From Pseudomonadota bacterium (GTDB taxonomy: Bacteria; Pseudomonadota; Alphaproteobacteria; Azospirillales; Azospirillaceae), in the NCBI GenBank assembly GCA_023416455.1, contig JAEZHQ010000347.1:1-17704 (forward strand): 17,704 nt of DNA. Reading direction: 5' to 3'. Within the stretch, counting starts at the first letter, position 1. Each line of letters starts with the position of its first letter. Under the pieces are notes generated by a model. That model was given only the letters and a program-made list of their open reading frames with translations. It was not told where the DNA came from and made no database searches. Positions 1-6,861 of this stretch are shown here, piece by piece. Both the position numbers and the translations under genes were made by a program.

Positions 1-72
1 CTCGGCCGTGAAACGCCCCAGCGCCGATGGTACTGCGTCCTAAGACGTGGGAGAGTAGGTCGCCGCCAGGTC
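1..72 (+). rRNA. rrf: 5S rRNA, 3' part (5' end outside the window)
   Basis: The first ~72 bases match the conserved 3' half of bacterial 5S rRNA: the CCGTGAAACGCCCCAGCGCC segment, then GATGGTACTGCGTC, then GTGGGAGAGTAGGTCGCCGC and the closing CCAGGTC that pairs with the missing 5' end. Only the tail is present, so the window starts at the end of an rRNA operon. The exact 3' end is uncertain by a few bases. Confidence 0.93.
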
Positions 73-165
73 GCCACGGCGCATGTTCCCCCGCCAGGCC
101 AGCGCAGCCGGCAAACCCGAACGGACACCGACACACCGCTTGCACGCTTCCCCACCCCCTCCCGG

Positions 166-200
166 CCGGGCCGGCGATCCTCTTGCGATCGCCGGCCCGG
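166..200 (+). terminator. strong terminator-like stem-loop after the rRNA operon
   Basis: Bases 166-179 and 187-200 form a perfect 14-bp GC-rich stem (CCGGGCCGGCGATC and its complement) with a 7-nt loop. It lies about 95 bp beyond the 5S end, where an rRNA operon terminator is expected. It is followed by TTCGTCTG rather than a clean T-run, so it is an imperfect intrinsic terminator and may work with Rho. Confidence 0.65.
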
Positions 201-414
201 TTCGTCTGCGCACCGGTTCTCAGGATCGACGGGTATCGACACCAACCAGCGGGCCTCGCCGGCGCCCACCCAGATGCAACCGAAAAAGCAACTTTTAATT
301 GTTGAGCATGCCGGGACGGACCGCGCCGAAACGGCATCGATCGGACGCGTGAATCCGCTCGTGCGTTACAGAACGACCGTGCGCCACGTCAGCGGCACGT
401 AGGCGCGGCGACCG
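201..414. other. intergenic, no gene seen
   Basis: Between the rRNA terminator stem and the end of the leftward XRE gene I see no convincing ORF, tRNA or repeat. Short open frames here lack a ribosome binding site and read as GC-rich noise. A small AT-richer patch near 283-305 has no recognisable promoter pair. Confidence 0.5.
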
Positions 415-801
415 TCAGGCATCGCTGTCCAGCACCGCCGACCGGACGGTCGCGGGCAGGCAGTCGAGAAGGCGCAAGCCGAGGCCGGCGTCGGCCAGCG
501 TGCGCTCCAGCAGGATGCGCGCGACGGCTTCGATCCGCGCGATCAACCGGTCGCGGTGCGGTGCGTCGCCGACCATCCGCCAGAACTCTTCGGTCTGCGC
601 GAGTTCAACCGTCTCGCGCTGACGCTCGAAGGCCAGGAGGGTTTCATGGATGAGCAGAACGGTCGCCTGTTGCGTCTGTCCCCGTTCGGCGCGCGAGACG
701 CGCGCCTGACCGCATCCCGCCACATCCCCCACCTGCTTCTGGGTGAGGCCAAGCCTGAGACGTCGCTCCAAAATAGCGAAATTTTCATTCGACGAAGACA
801 T
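415..801 (-). CDS. small XRE-type helix-turn-helix DNA-binding protein
   Basis: A 128-residue protein if translation begins at the ATG at 801 (MSSSNENF...). The N-terminal part carries a helix-turn-helix of the Cro/CI (XRE) type: RLRLGLTQKQVGDVAG followed by CGQARVSRAERG, about residues 14-42. The rest is a predicted helical region (ETVELAQTEEFWRM...) with no family I recognise. There is no signal peptide or membrane segment. An in-frame ATG at 825 would add eight residues but lacks a Shine-Dalgarno; 801 has a weak one (AGTAGGA, rather distant). The gene is monocistronic, and inverted repeats upstream could be its own operator. Target genes cannot be told from context. Confidence 0.7.
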   Translation of the reverse strand: MSSSNENFAILERRLRLGLTQKQVGDVAGCGQARVSRAERGQTQQATVLLIHETLLAFERQRETVELAQTEEFWRMVGDAPHRDRLIARIEAVARILLERTLADAGLGLRLLDCLPATVRSAVLDSDA

Positions 802-822
802 GAATCTAAATCCTACTCTCAA

Positions 823-848
823 CATACATGGGTATGCATAGCTTATGC
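823..848. repeat. overlapping small inverted repeats, candidate operator of the XRE gene
   Basis: CATAC(823-827)/GTATG(832-836) and GCATA(836-840)/TATGC(844-848) form two abutting dyads just upstream of the XRE start, in an AT-rich stretch. Short dyads of this kind suit a small HTH repressor that regulates itself. The function is inferred. Confidence 0.35.
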
Positions 849-901
849 GTTCAAAGCAACCCAGGAGAGTGGGGGTGGCATGCTACATAATGTCGCAAGA
901 C

Positions 902-924
902 ATTTCAATCTTTTTGATTGAAAT
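902..924. repeat. 9-bp perfect AT-rich inverted repeat
   Basis: ATTTCAATC (902-910) and GATTGAAAT (916-924) form a 9-bp stem with a T5 loop, about 100 bp upstream of the XRE gene. It could be an operator or a bidirectional terminator-like hairpin. No coding feature overlaps it. Confidence 0.5.
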
Positions 925-1196
925 TTCGTGATGAATATGCCTCTAAAGCCGCGCTTGATCCTGGGCGGGCCTCCCGGACCGGACCTGCGGCGCGATCCGG
1001 AAGCGCCAGGCCATTGATCTGCGAGCGGATTCACGCTTCCAATCGATTCCGGTTCTACGCAACCCGCTTTACCGGCGAAATCCCGGGTGCCTTCCGCCTT
1101 GGGGTGGGTACGGGAAGCCGGCCCGGGATGCCGGTACAGGCACCGGCCTGGCTTCCCAGCCCGGTTTTCCGGCCCGGCTGCCGTGGTGGGCCGGCG
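925..1196. other. intergenic region with GC-rich stem downstream of the ligase gene
   Basis: No gene is seen. A nested inverted repeat lies at 1112-1157: outer arms GGGAAGCC (1112-1119) and GGCTTCCC (1150-1157), inner arms GCCGGT (1130-1135) and ACCGGC (1142-1147). It sits 40 bp beyond the stop codon of the leftward ligase gene and could end that transcript, but no T-run follows it on the minus strand, so it is at best a Rho-assisted or RNA-stabilising hairpin. Confidence 0.4.
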
Positions 1197-2702
1197 TTAT
1201 GGCGTGGCGCGCAGGTCGACCAAGCCGCCGGCGTCGCCGTCGAGCGGAGCGGTCAGCAGATGCCGCTGCACCTTCTGCGTCGCCGTCTTGGGAATCGCCG
1301 GCCGCCGTTCGACGAAGCGCGGGATCATGTAGGCCGGAATGCGGCCGTGCAGGAAGGTTGGGATCTCCCGCGGGTCGAACTCGGGGCGGGCGACGACCAC
1401 CGCCTTGATCTCCTCGCCCATGATGTCGTCTGGGATGCCGACGACGGCGCAATCGTCGATCAGCGGGTGCTTGAGAAGCGCCAGCTCGATCTCGACGGGA
1501 GCGATCATCTCGCCGGCGCGCCGGATCAGCTCCTTCATGCGCCCGTCGAAATGGAGGAAGCCGTCCTCGTCGAAGAAGCCGCGGTCGCCGGTGTGCAGCC
1601 ACAGATTCGCGGTGGCGGCGACGGTGGCGTCCGGCTTCTTCCAGTAGCCGTCGAAGAGCAGGCCGGGTCGTCGGCCGCGCACGACGATCTCACCCTTGGT
1701 GCCGGGAGGGACGGGGTTGTCGTCGGCATCCACCACCCGGACCTCGGTGTCCGGGCGCGGTGCGCCGACCGAGCCGAAGCGCGCTGCGGCGGCGGTGTTC
1801 ATGGTGACCCAGCCGCCGGTCTCGGTCATGCCGTAAAGCTCGCGGACGGCGATTCCCAGCTTCTCCTCGATGTCGCGCCACACCGTGGCGGGCGCTCCGC
1901 CGCCCACCGCCCAGCGCAGCGGATGGTCGCGGTCGGCGCCGTCCAGCCGCTTGGCCAGGATGCTGAGCACGGTGCCGACGTAGGTGAAGCCGGTCGCCCC
2001 GTAGCGCCGCGCGTCGTCGAGCAGCCGCGAGGCCGAGAAGCGCGGCAGCAGCGCCAGCGCCGCGCCGGTGTGCAGGCAGGACATCACCCCGTACATCTGG
2101 GGGTTGGCGTGGAACAGGGGCAGGAAGACCAGGATGCGGTCGGCCTGGGTCAGCCCCAGCGCCGCCGCCATGTGCTCGCCGGCCATCGCGTAGCAGGCGT
2201 TGGAGATGACGGCGCCCTTGGGCAGACCGGTGGTGCCGGAGGTGTAGAGGATCGCGTTCGGCGTCCGGCCGGGCAGGGCGAGGCGTTCGCGCGGCGAGGG
2301 GGGCGGACCGTCCATGGTCTCGAAGCTCGCGTCGAGCCGGACCACCGGAAGCTCCAGCCCCAGCGCGGGGAGGTCGGGCCGGTGCTCGTCCTCGGCGACC
2401 AGGAGCGTCGCCTCGCTCTGCTCCAGCAGATAGCGCAGGCCGTCGCCGACCAGCGCCGTGTTGATGGGCACGGTGATGGCGCCCAGCTCGGACAGCGCGA
2501 ACCAGGCGACCAGGAAGCCCGGCCGGTTGCCGGCCAGCATCGCCACCGTCCGCCCGGCCTCCACCCCCTGCCCGGCGAAGCGGGCGACCGCCTGGTCGAC
2601 CAGCGCCGCCATGGCGGCGTAGCTGATGCTGCGGTCGCCGAACAGCAGGAAGGGCCGGTCCGGCGTGGCGGCGGCGCGGGCGTAGAGCGCGTCGGCGATC
2701 AT
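1197..2702 (-). CDS. AMP-forming acyl-CoA ligase (ANL superfamily)
   Basis: A 501-residue ANL-superfamily ligase that should activate a carboxylic acid to its CoA thioester using ATP and CoA. Visible motifs: the phosphate-binding loop YTSGTTGLPKG (from residue 153), the adenylate-binding YGMTETGGW, the HTGDRGF hinge region and the C-terminal PKTATQK with the catalytic-type lysine at residue 477. Length is normal for the family. The ATG at 2702 is preceded by GAGGGGGG and overlaps the stop of the upstream dehydrogenase gene (ATGA), so the two are translationally coupled. It resembles fatty-acid or carnitine-type ligases in outline; the substrate cannot be read from the sequence. Its partners (dehydrogenase, crotonase, alcohol dehydrogenase) place it as the entry step of a beta-oxidation-like route. 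Confidence 0.9.
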   Translation of the reverse strand: MIADALYARAAATPDRPFLLFGDRSISYAAMAALVDQAVARFAGQGVEAGRTVAMLAGNRPGFLVAWFALSELGAITVPINTALVGDGLRYLLEQSEATLLVAEDEHRPDLPALGLELPVVRLDASFETMDGPPPSPRERLALPGRTPNAILYTSGTTGLPKGAVISNACYAMAGEHMAAALGLTQADRILVFLPLFHANPQMYGVMSCLHTGAALALLPRFSASRLLDDARRYGATGFTYVGTVLSILAKRLDGADRDHPLRWAVGGGAPATVWRDIEEKLGIAVRELYGMTETGGWVTMNTAAAARFGSVGAPRPDTEVRVVDADDNPVPPGTKGEIVVRGRRPGLLFDGYWKKPDATVAATANLWLHTGDRGFFDEDGFLHFDGRMKELIRRAGEMIAPVEIELALLKHPLIDDCAVVGIPDDIMGEEIKAVVVARPEFDPREIPTFLHGRIPAYMIPRFVERRPAIPKTATQKVQRHLLTAPLDGDAGGLVDLRATP

Positions 2703-3847
2703 GGGCGGCCCCCCTCGGCAACCAGGCGCTGGAGGTGCTTGGCGATGGTGTTCTTGAGGATTTCCGACGACCCGCCGGCGATCTCGTAAGCCTTGGCGTC
2801 GCGCAGGTAGCGGCCGAAACGCGCCGATTCCATGACGCCGTAGGCGCCGCAGATCTGCACCGCGCGGGAAGCGGTCTCGGTCGCCACCCGGCTGGCGAGC
2901 AGCTTCGCCTCGCTGCCGAAGCGGGCGATGTCGCGATGGTCGTCGAGCGCCCGGGCGGCGCTGTAGGTGAGCAGGCGGGCGGCGTCGATCTCCGTCAGCA
3001 TGTCCGCGAAGTACCATTGGATTCCCTGGAAATCCAAGACCTTGCGGTCGAAGGCGGTGCGCCTGGCGGCGAAGGCGAGGGCACCGTCGAAGGCGGCCCG
3101 CGCGATCCCCAGGCTGATGGCCGCGGCCATGGTGCGGGAATAGTCCAGCGTGGTCACCGCCTGCCGCACGCCCTTGCCCTCCGTCCCGATCAGGTGGTCG
3201 GACGGCACCGCCACGCGGTCGAGGACGAGGTCGACGTGCGGGCCGTTGCGCAGGCCGAAGGTGGCGGCGTTCGGCCCCTCCTCGGTGGAGACGCCCGCCA
3301 TGCCGCGGCGGACGAAGAAGACCGACACGCCGGCCGGCGTCTCCGCCAGGATGACGTAGGCTTCCGCCGCCGAGCCGGAGGTGATGAAGGATTTCCGCCC
3401 GCTCAGGACCCAGCGGTCGCCCTCGCGCACCGCCTTGGTGTCCAGGCTGCGGATGTCGCTTCCGTGGTTCGCCTCGGTCAGCGCGTAGGAGGTGATCAGG
3501 CCCTGGCCGAACTCCGGCAGGACGGCCCGCTTCAGGCTGTCCGCGCCGAACAGCCGGATGATGGTCTGGGCCTGGAGGATGGTGATCAGGCTGATGCCGA
3601 CGGCGGCGCTGGCGTAGGACGCCTCCTCGAACAGAGCCGCGCAATGGGCGAAGCCCAGCCCCCGGCCGCCGGCCTCGACCGGCAGGGTCAGGCTGTTGTA
3701 GCCGTGCCGCGCCAGCGCCTTGATCGCCGCCACGGGGTAGACGTCCTCGCGGTCGATGGCGTCGGCCTGCGGCTCGACATGCTCGGCCAGGACGCGCCGC
3801 AACGGTTCAAGAAATTCGCTTTCGACCTGGTCGACCCACAGCGTCAT
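2699..3847 (-). CDS. acyl-CoA dehydrogenase family protein
   Basis: A 382-residue flavoprotein of the acyl-CoA dehydrogenase family, expected to introduce an alpha-beta double bond into an acyl-CoA with FAD and pass electrons to ETF. The order is typical: N-terminal helical domain, ITSYALTEANHGSD in the beta-domain, then the C-terminal four-helix domain with ARRTAFDRKVLDFQ and YEIAGGSSEILKNTIAKHL. The ATG at 3847 has a strong Shine-Dalgarno (GGGGGAGGAGAG); an upstream extension to 3961 would run back through the divergent promoter and is rejected. The position that holds Glu in GEGTSE-type family members is Gly here (AGGSSE, residues 357-362), and the alternative base position next to AFD is Thr264, so the catalytic base is not obvious. 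First gene of a leftward pair with the ligase. Confidence 0.9.
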   Translation of the reverse strand: MTLWVDQVESEFLEPLRRVLAEHVEPQADAIDREDVYPVAAIKALARHGYNSLTLPVEAGGRGLGFAHCAALFEEASYASAAVGISLITILQAQTIIRLFGADSLKRAVLPEFGQGLITSYALTEANHGSDIRSLDTKAVREGDRWVLSGRKSFITSGSAAEAYVILAETPAGVSVFFVRRGMAGVSTEEGPNAATFGLRNGPHVDLVLDRVAVPSDHLIGTEGKGVRQAVTTLDYSRTMAAAISLGIARAAFDGALAFAARRTAFDRKVLDFQGIQWYFADMLTEIDAARLLTYSAARALDDHRDIARFGSEAKLLASRVATETASRAVQICGAYGVMESARFGRYLRDAKAYEIAGGSSEILKNTIAKHLQRLVAEGGRP

Positions 3848-3940
3848 GGTTTCGTCCTCTCCTCCCCCCTTCGGCCTTCCGCGGAGGGTGGGCGGCAGCA
3901 TGGCAGCGCCCCTGATCGCTTGGAAGGCGGATTGTTGAGA

Positions 3941-3997
3941 TTGCGGTTGACTTGTCCGCATACCGCAATATGATGCCGATATATCGCGGTGACATCA
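3941..3997. promoter_or_regulatory. divergent control region: sigma70-type promoter with dyads
   Basis: On the plus strand TTGACT (3947-3952) and TATGAT (3969-3974) are separated by 16 bp, a near-consensus promoter for the dioxygenase operon. The -35 box is embraced by the inverted repeat TTGCGGT (3941-3947) / ACCGCAA (3962-3968). Downstream of the -10 lies the 10-bp palindrome CGATATATCG (3977-3986), itself framed by TGATG (3971-3975) / CATCA (3993-3997). The region lies between divergent operons, so a regulator bound here could control both. The GntR-type regulator at the end of the rightward operon is the natural candidate; that link is inference. Confidence 0.6.
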
Positions 3998-4044
3998 ACA
4001 GTATCTTAGACCAGCAATTAACGAAAGCTGCCAAGGAGGGACCC

Positions 4045-4860
4045 GTGAGGCTCACCGATGCCCAGATGGCCGAGTATGAGGAGCGCGGATTTCTGATGTT
4101 TCCCGATCTGGTGTCGGCGGAGGAGGTCGAGTGCCTGCGCCGTGACCTGATGCGGGTGACCGGCCTGGAAGCCGAGGGCGTGATCCGCGAGAAGACCGGG
4201 GCGATCCGTTCCGTCTTCCGTGTCCACGATCCGGAAAGCCCGACCGCGTCGCCGCCCTTCCAGGCCCTGGCGACCCTGCCGCGGGTCATCGGGCCGGCCC
4301 GGCAGGTGCTGGGCGACGAGGCGGTCTACGTCTACCACACCAAGTGCAACCTCAAGGACGCGATCGACGGCGCCATCTGGCAGTGGCACCAGGACTACGG
4401 CTACTGGAAGACCGACGGGGTGGCCCGGCCGGACATGGCCACCTCGCTGCTGATGCTGGACGAGGCGACGGAGATCGGCGGCTGCCTCTACTTCATCCCC
4501 GGCAGCCACAAGCTCGGCCGCCTCGATCCGGAGATGGACGAGGTCACCACCTCCTACAAGCTGTGGACGGTGCCCAAGGCGCAGGTCATCGACATCATGA
4601 AGCGCTTTGGCGACCCGGTGGCGATCACCGGCAAGCCGGGCACCGTGGTGCTGTTCCACCCGAACATCATCCATGGCTCGGGCCACAACATGTCGCGCCA
4701 TTCGCGCTGGCACATCTACACGGTCTACAACCAGGTCTCCAACCGGCCGGAGCCGGTGGAAAACCCGCGGCCCGAATGGGTGGTGGCGCGGCGTTGCGAG
4801 CCGCTGGAGGCCGGCAGCGACGACGGCATCCTGCAACTCCGCGCACAAGCCGCGGAATGA
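4045..4860 (+). CDS. phytanoyl-CoA dioxygenase (PhyH) family Fe(II)/2-oxoglutarate hydroxylase
   Basis: A 271-residue non-haem iron, 2-oxoglutarate-dependent oxygenase of the PhyH family, which would hydroxylate a small molecule or CoA ester while converting 2-oxoglutarate to succinate and CO2. The iron facial triad is visible: WHQDYGYW gives His115 and Asp117, and the second His is His210 in IIHGSGHN; Arg221 in SRHSRWH is the likely 2-oxoglutarate carboxylate ligand. GGCLYFIPGSHKLG is also a family hallmark. The start is GTG at 4045, because AAGGAGGG lies 4-5 bases upstream; an earlier in-frame ATG at 3952 falls inside the promoter. It is the first gene of the rightward operon, and its stop overlaps the next start. 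The substrate is unknown; the ligase and dehydrogenase nearby make a CoA ester plausible, but free acids are also known substrates in the family. Confidence 0.88.
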   Translation: MRLTDAQMAEYEERGFLMFPDLVSAEEVECLRRDLMRVTGLEAEGVIREKTGAIRSVFRVHDPESPTASPPFQALATLPRVIGPARQVLGDEAVYVYHTKCNLKDAIDGAIWQWHQDYGYWKTDGVARPDMATSLLMLDEATEIGGCLYFIPGSHKLGRLDPEMDEVTTSYKLWTVPKAQVIDIMKRFGDPVAITGKPGTVVLFHPNIIHGSGHNMSRHSRWHIYTVYNQVSNRPEPVENPRPEWVVARRCEPLEAGSDDGILQLRAQAAE

Positions 4861-5996
4861 GCGGGCCGCAGGGGGCGCCCTTCCGGGCGGCGGTGCTCCG
4901 CGAGGTCGGGGCGCCGCTGTCCATCGAACGCCTGACCCTGGCTCCGCTGGAGCCGACCGACGTGCTGGTCCGCATGCACGCCGCCGGCCTCTGCCACACC
5001 GACCGCGAGGCGATGACCGGGGCCTTCCCGGTGCCGCTTCCCGTGGTGCTCGGCCATGAGGGGGCCGGCGTGGTCGAGGCGGTCGGCTCCGCCGTCCACC
5101 GGGTGAAGCCGGGGCAGCACGTCGTCTGCACCATCTACGCCGCCTGCGGCCAGTGCTATTACTGCCGCCGCGACCAGCCCATGCTGTGCGACGAGGTGGT
5201 GCCCAACCATCGCTCCGCCACCCTGTCGGGCGGCCGCACCCGCCTGCGCGACGGCACCGGGGAGGGCGCCGGGGAGGTCGGCCATTTCCTCAGCGTGTCG
5301 TCCTTCGCCGAATACGCGGTGGTGCCGGAGGCGGCGGCCGTCCCGGTGCCGGCCGAGCTGCCCTTCGACAAGGCCTGCCTGCTGGGCTGCGGGGTCATCA
5401 CCGGGGTCGGCGCCGTCATGCGGGTGGCCCGGGTGGGGCTGGGCGACAGCGTCGTCGTCGTCGGCTGCGGCCCGGTGGGGCTCAACGTCGTGCAGGGCGC
5501 CCGCCTCGCCGGGGCCGGGGCCATCCTGGCGATCGACCGCCGCGCCGACAAGCTGGAGCGCGCCCGCGCCTTCGGCGCCACCCACCTCATCGAGGCCGGG
5601 GAGGGCGTCGACGTCGCCGCCCGCATCCGCGCGGTCACCGGCGGCCGCGGCGCCGACCACGCCTTCGAGGCGGCGGGGGTGATCGGCTCGCTCCAGACGG
5701 CGATCGACGGCACCCGGCCCGGGGGCAGCGTGACCATCCTCGGCAAGACCGATCCGGACCGCCTGATCGAGCTGCGTTTCGGGTCGATCACCGGGGAGCG
5801 GCGCATCCTGCGCTCCAGCCTGGGCGGGGCCAAGGCGGCGGACGACTTCCCGGCCTACGCCCGTGCCTATCTGGACGGGCGCCTGCAACTGGACGAGCTG
5901 ATCGACCGCCGCCTGCCGCTGGAGGCGATCAACGACGCCTTCGAGGCGGTGGACCGGGGCGACATCGTCCGCGCCGTGGTGGTGATGCATGAGTGA
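4857..5996 (+). CDS. zinc-dependent alcohol dehydrogenase (MDR superfamily)
   Basis: A 379-residue medium-chain dehydrogenase with both zinc sites. Catalytic ligands are Cys46 (AGLCHTD), His67-Glu68 (GHEGAGVVE) and the Cys in LLGCGVITG. The structural zinc lobe has Cys97, Cys100, Cys103 and Cys111 (CGQCYYCRRDQPMLC). The Rossmann motif VVVGCGPVGLN follows, with an acidic residue in the next strand (AIDRRADK) favouring NAD(+). The HFLSVSSFAEYAVVPE stretch and LLGCGV sequence resemble class III-like/aryl-alcohol dehydrogenases. It is translationally coupled to the dioxygenase (ATGA overlap) and overlaps the crotonase start by 8 bp, so it probably oxidises an alcohol generated in the same pathway. 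Substrate unknown. Confidence 0.92.
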   Translation: MSGPQGAPFRAAVLREVGAPLSIERLTLAPLEPTDVLVRMHAAGLCHTDREAMTGAFPVPLPVVLGHEGAGVVEAVGSAVHRVKPGQHVVCTIYAACGQCYYCRRDQPMLCDEVVPNHRSATLSGGRTRLRDGTGEGAGEVGHFLSVSSFAEYAVVPEAAAVPVPAELPFDKACLLGCGVITGVGAVMRVARVGLGDSVVVVGCGPVGLNVVQGARLAGAGAILAIDRRADKLERARAFGATHLIEAGEGVDVAARIRAVTGGRGADHAFEAAGVIGSLQTAIDGTRPGGSVTILGKTDPDRLIELRFGSITGERRILRSSLGGAKAADDFPAYARAYLDGRLQLDELIDRRLPLEAINDAFEAVDRGDIVRAVVVMHE

Positions 5997-6792
5997 GCCG
6001 ACCGGAACGGAAGCCGGCACGGTCCGGCTGGAGCGGCACGACGCGGTCGCCGTGCTGACCCTCGACGCCCCGGCGACCCGCAACGCGGTGACCGATCCCC
6101 CGGTGCTGAACGCGCTGGTGGCGGCGCTGGAGCAGGTCGGGGCCGACCGGAGCGTCCGGGCGCTGGTGGTGACCGGCGCCGGCAAGGCCTTCAGCGCTGG
6201 CGGCAACATCCACGACATCCGCGCCCGCCGCGGCATGTTCGGCGGACCCGCCGACGCGGTGCGCAACAACTACCGGGCGGGGGTGCAGCGCATCCCGCGG
6301 GCCATGGCGGAGCTGGAGATCCCGGTGATCGCGGCGATCAACGGGCCGGCCTACGGGGCGGGCTGCGACCTTGCCTTCATGTGCGACCTGCGCATCGCCG
6401 CCGCCTCGGCCCGCATCGCCTCCAACTTCGTCAAGCTCGGGCTGATCTCCGGCGACGGCGGGCTGTGGTTCCTGTCGCGTATCGCCGGCCCGGCGCGCGC
6501 CGCCGAGATGGCCTTCACCGGCGCCCCGGTGGACGCCGAACAGGCCGCCGCCTGGGGGCTGGTCTCGCGGGTCGTGCCCGACGAGGCGCTGATGCCGACC
6601 GCGCTGGAGCTTGCCGGCCGCATCGCGGAGAACCCGCCGGAGGCGGTGCGCATGACCAAGCGGCTGCTCCAGCAGGCGGAGAAGGTGGACCTGCCCACCA
6701 TGCTGGATCTGGCGGCGGCCCTTCAGGGCATCTGCCACGCCGGCGAGGAATCGCGCCAGGCCATCGCCGCGGCGGCCGGCCCGGCGCCCTGA
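5989..6792 (+). CDS. enoyl-CoA hydratase/isomerase (crotonase) family protein
   Basis: A 267-residue crotonase-fold protein, normal length. The oxyanion-hole motifs are present (KAFSAGGNIHDI near residue 65 and NGPAYGAGCDLAFMCDLRIA near 120). The two glutamates used by classical hydratases are not: the first position is Asp127 (GAGCDLA) and the second aligns with Phe in SNFVKLGLISGDGG. An Asp (156) occurs in the SGDGG loop, as in PaaG-like and several isomerase or hydrolase relatives. It may therefore catalyse double-bond isomerisation, C-C cleavage or thioester hydrolysis rather than simple hydration. It is coupled to the alcohol dehydrogenase gene by an 8-bp overlap. Confidence 0.9.
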   Translation: MSEPTGTEAGTVRLERHDAVAVLTLDAPATRNAVTDPPVLNALVAALEQVGADRSVRALVVTGAGKAFSAGGNIHDIRARRGMFGGPADAVRNNYRAGVQRIPRAMAELEIPVIAAINGPAYGAGCDLAFMCDLRIAAASARIASNFVKLGLISGDGGLWFLSRIAGPARAAEMAFTGAPVDAEQAAAWGLVSRVVPDEALMPTALELAGRIAENPPEAVRMTKRLLQQAEKVDLPTMLDLAAALQGICHAGEESRQAIAAAAGPAP

Positions 6793-6861
6793 CCGGCGAT
6801 CACTTCAGGCTCCGGCGCCCGGAAGGGCACCAACACAAGCAAAAACGGGAGGGACAGAAGT

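Noticed and set aside
918..2789. Long rightward open frame (over 600 codons) opposite the acyl-CoA ligase
   Set aside because: It is a GC-rich antisense shadow: the product is a low-complexity run of R, G, A, Q and H without motifs, while the minus strand encodes a complete ligase with all family motifs.
3952..4044. N-terminal extension of the dioxygenase from an upstream ATG
   Set aside because: The extra 31 codons cover the -10 box and palindrome of the promoter and have no Shine-Dalgarno, whereas GTG 4045 has an excellent one. The family domain begins only after it.
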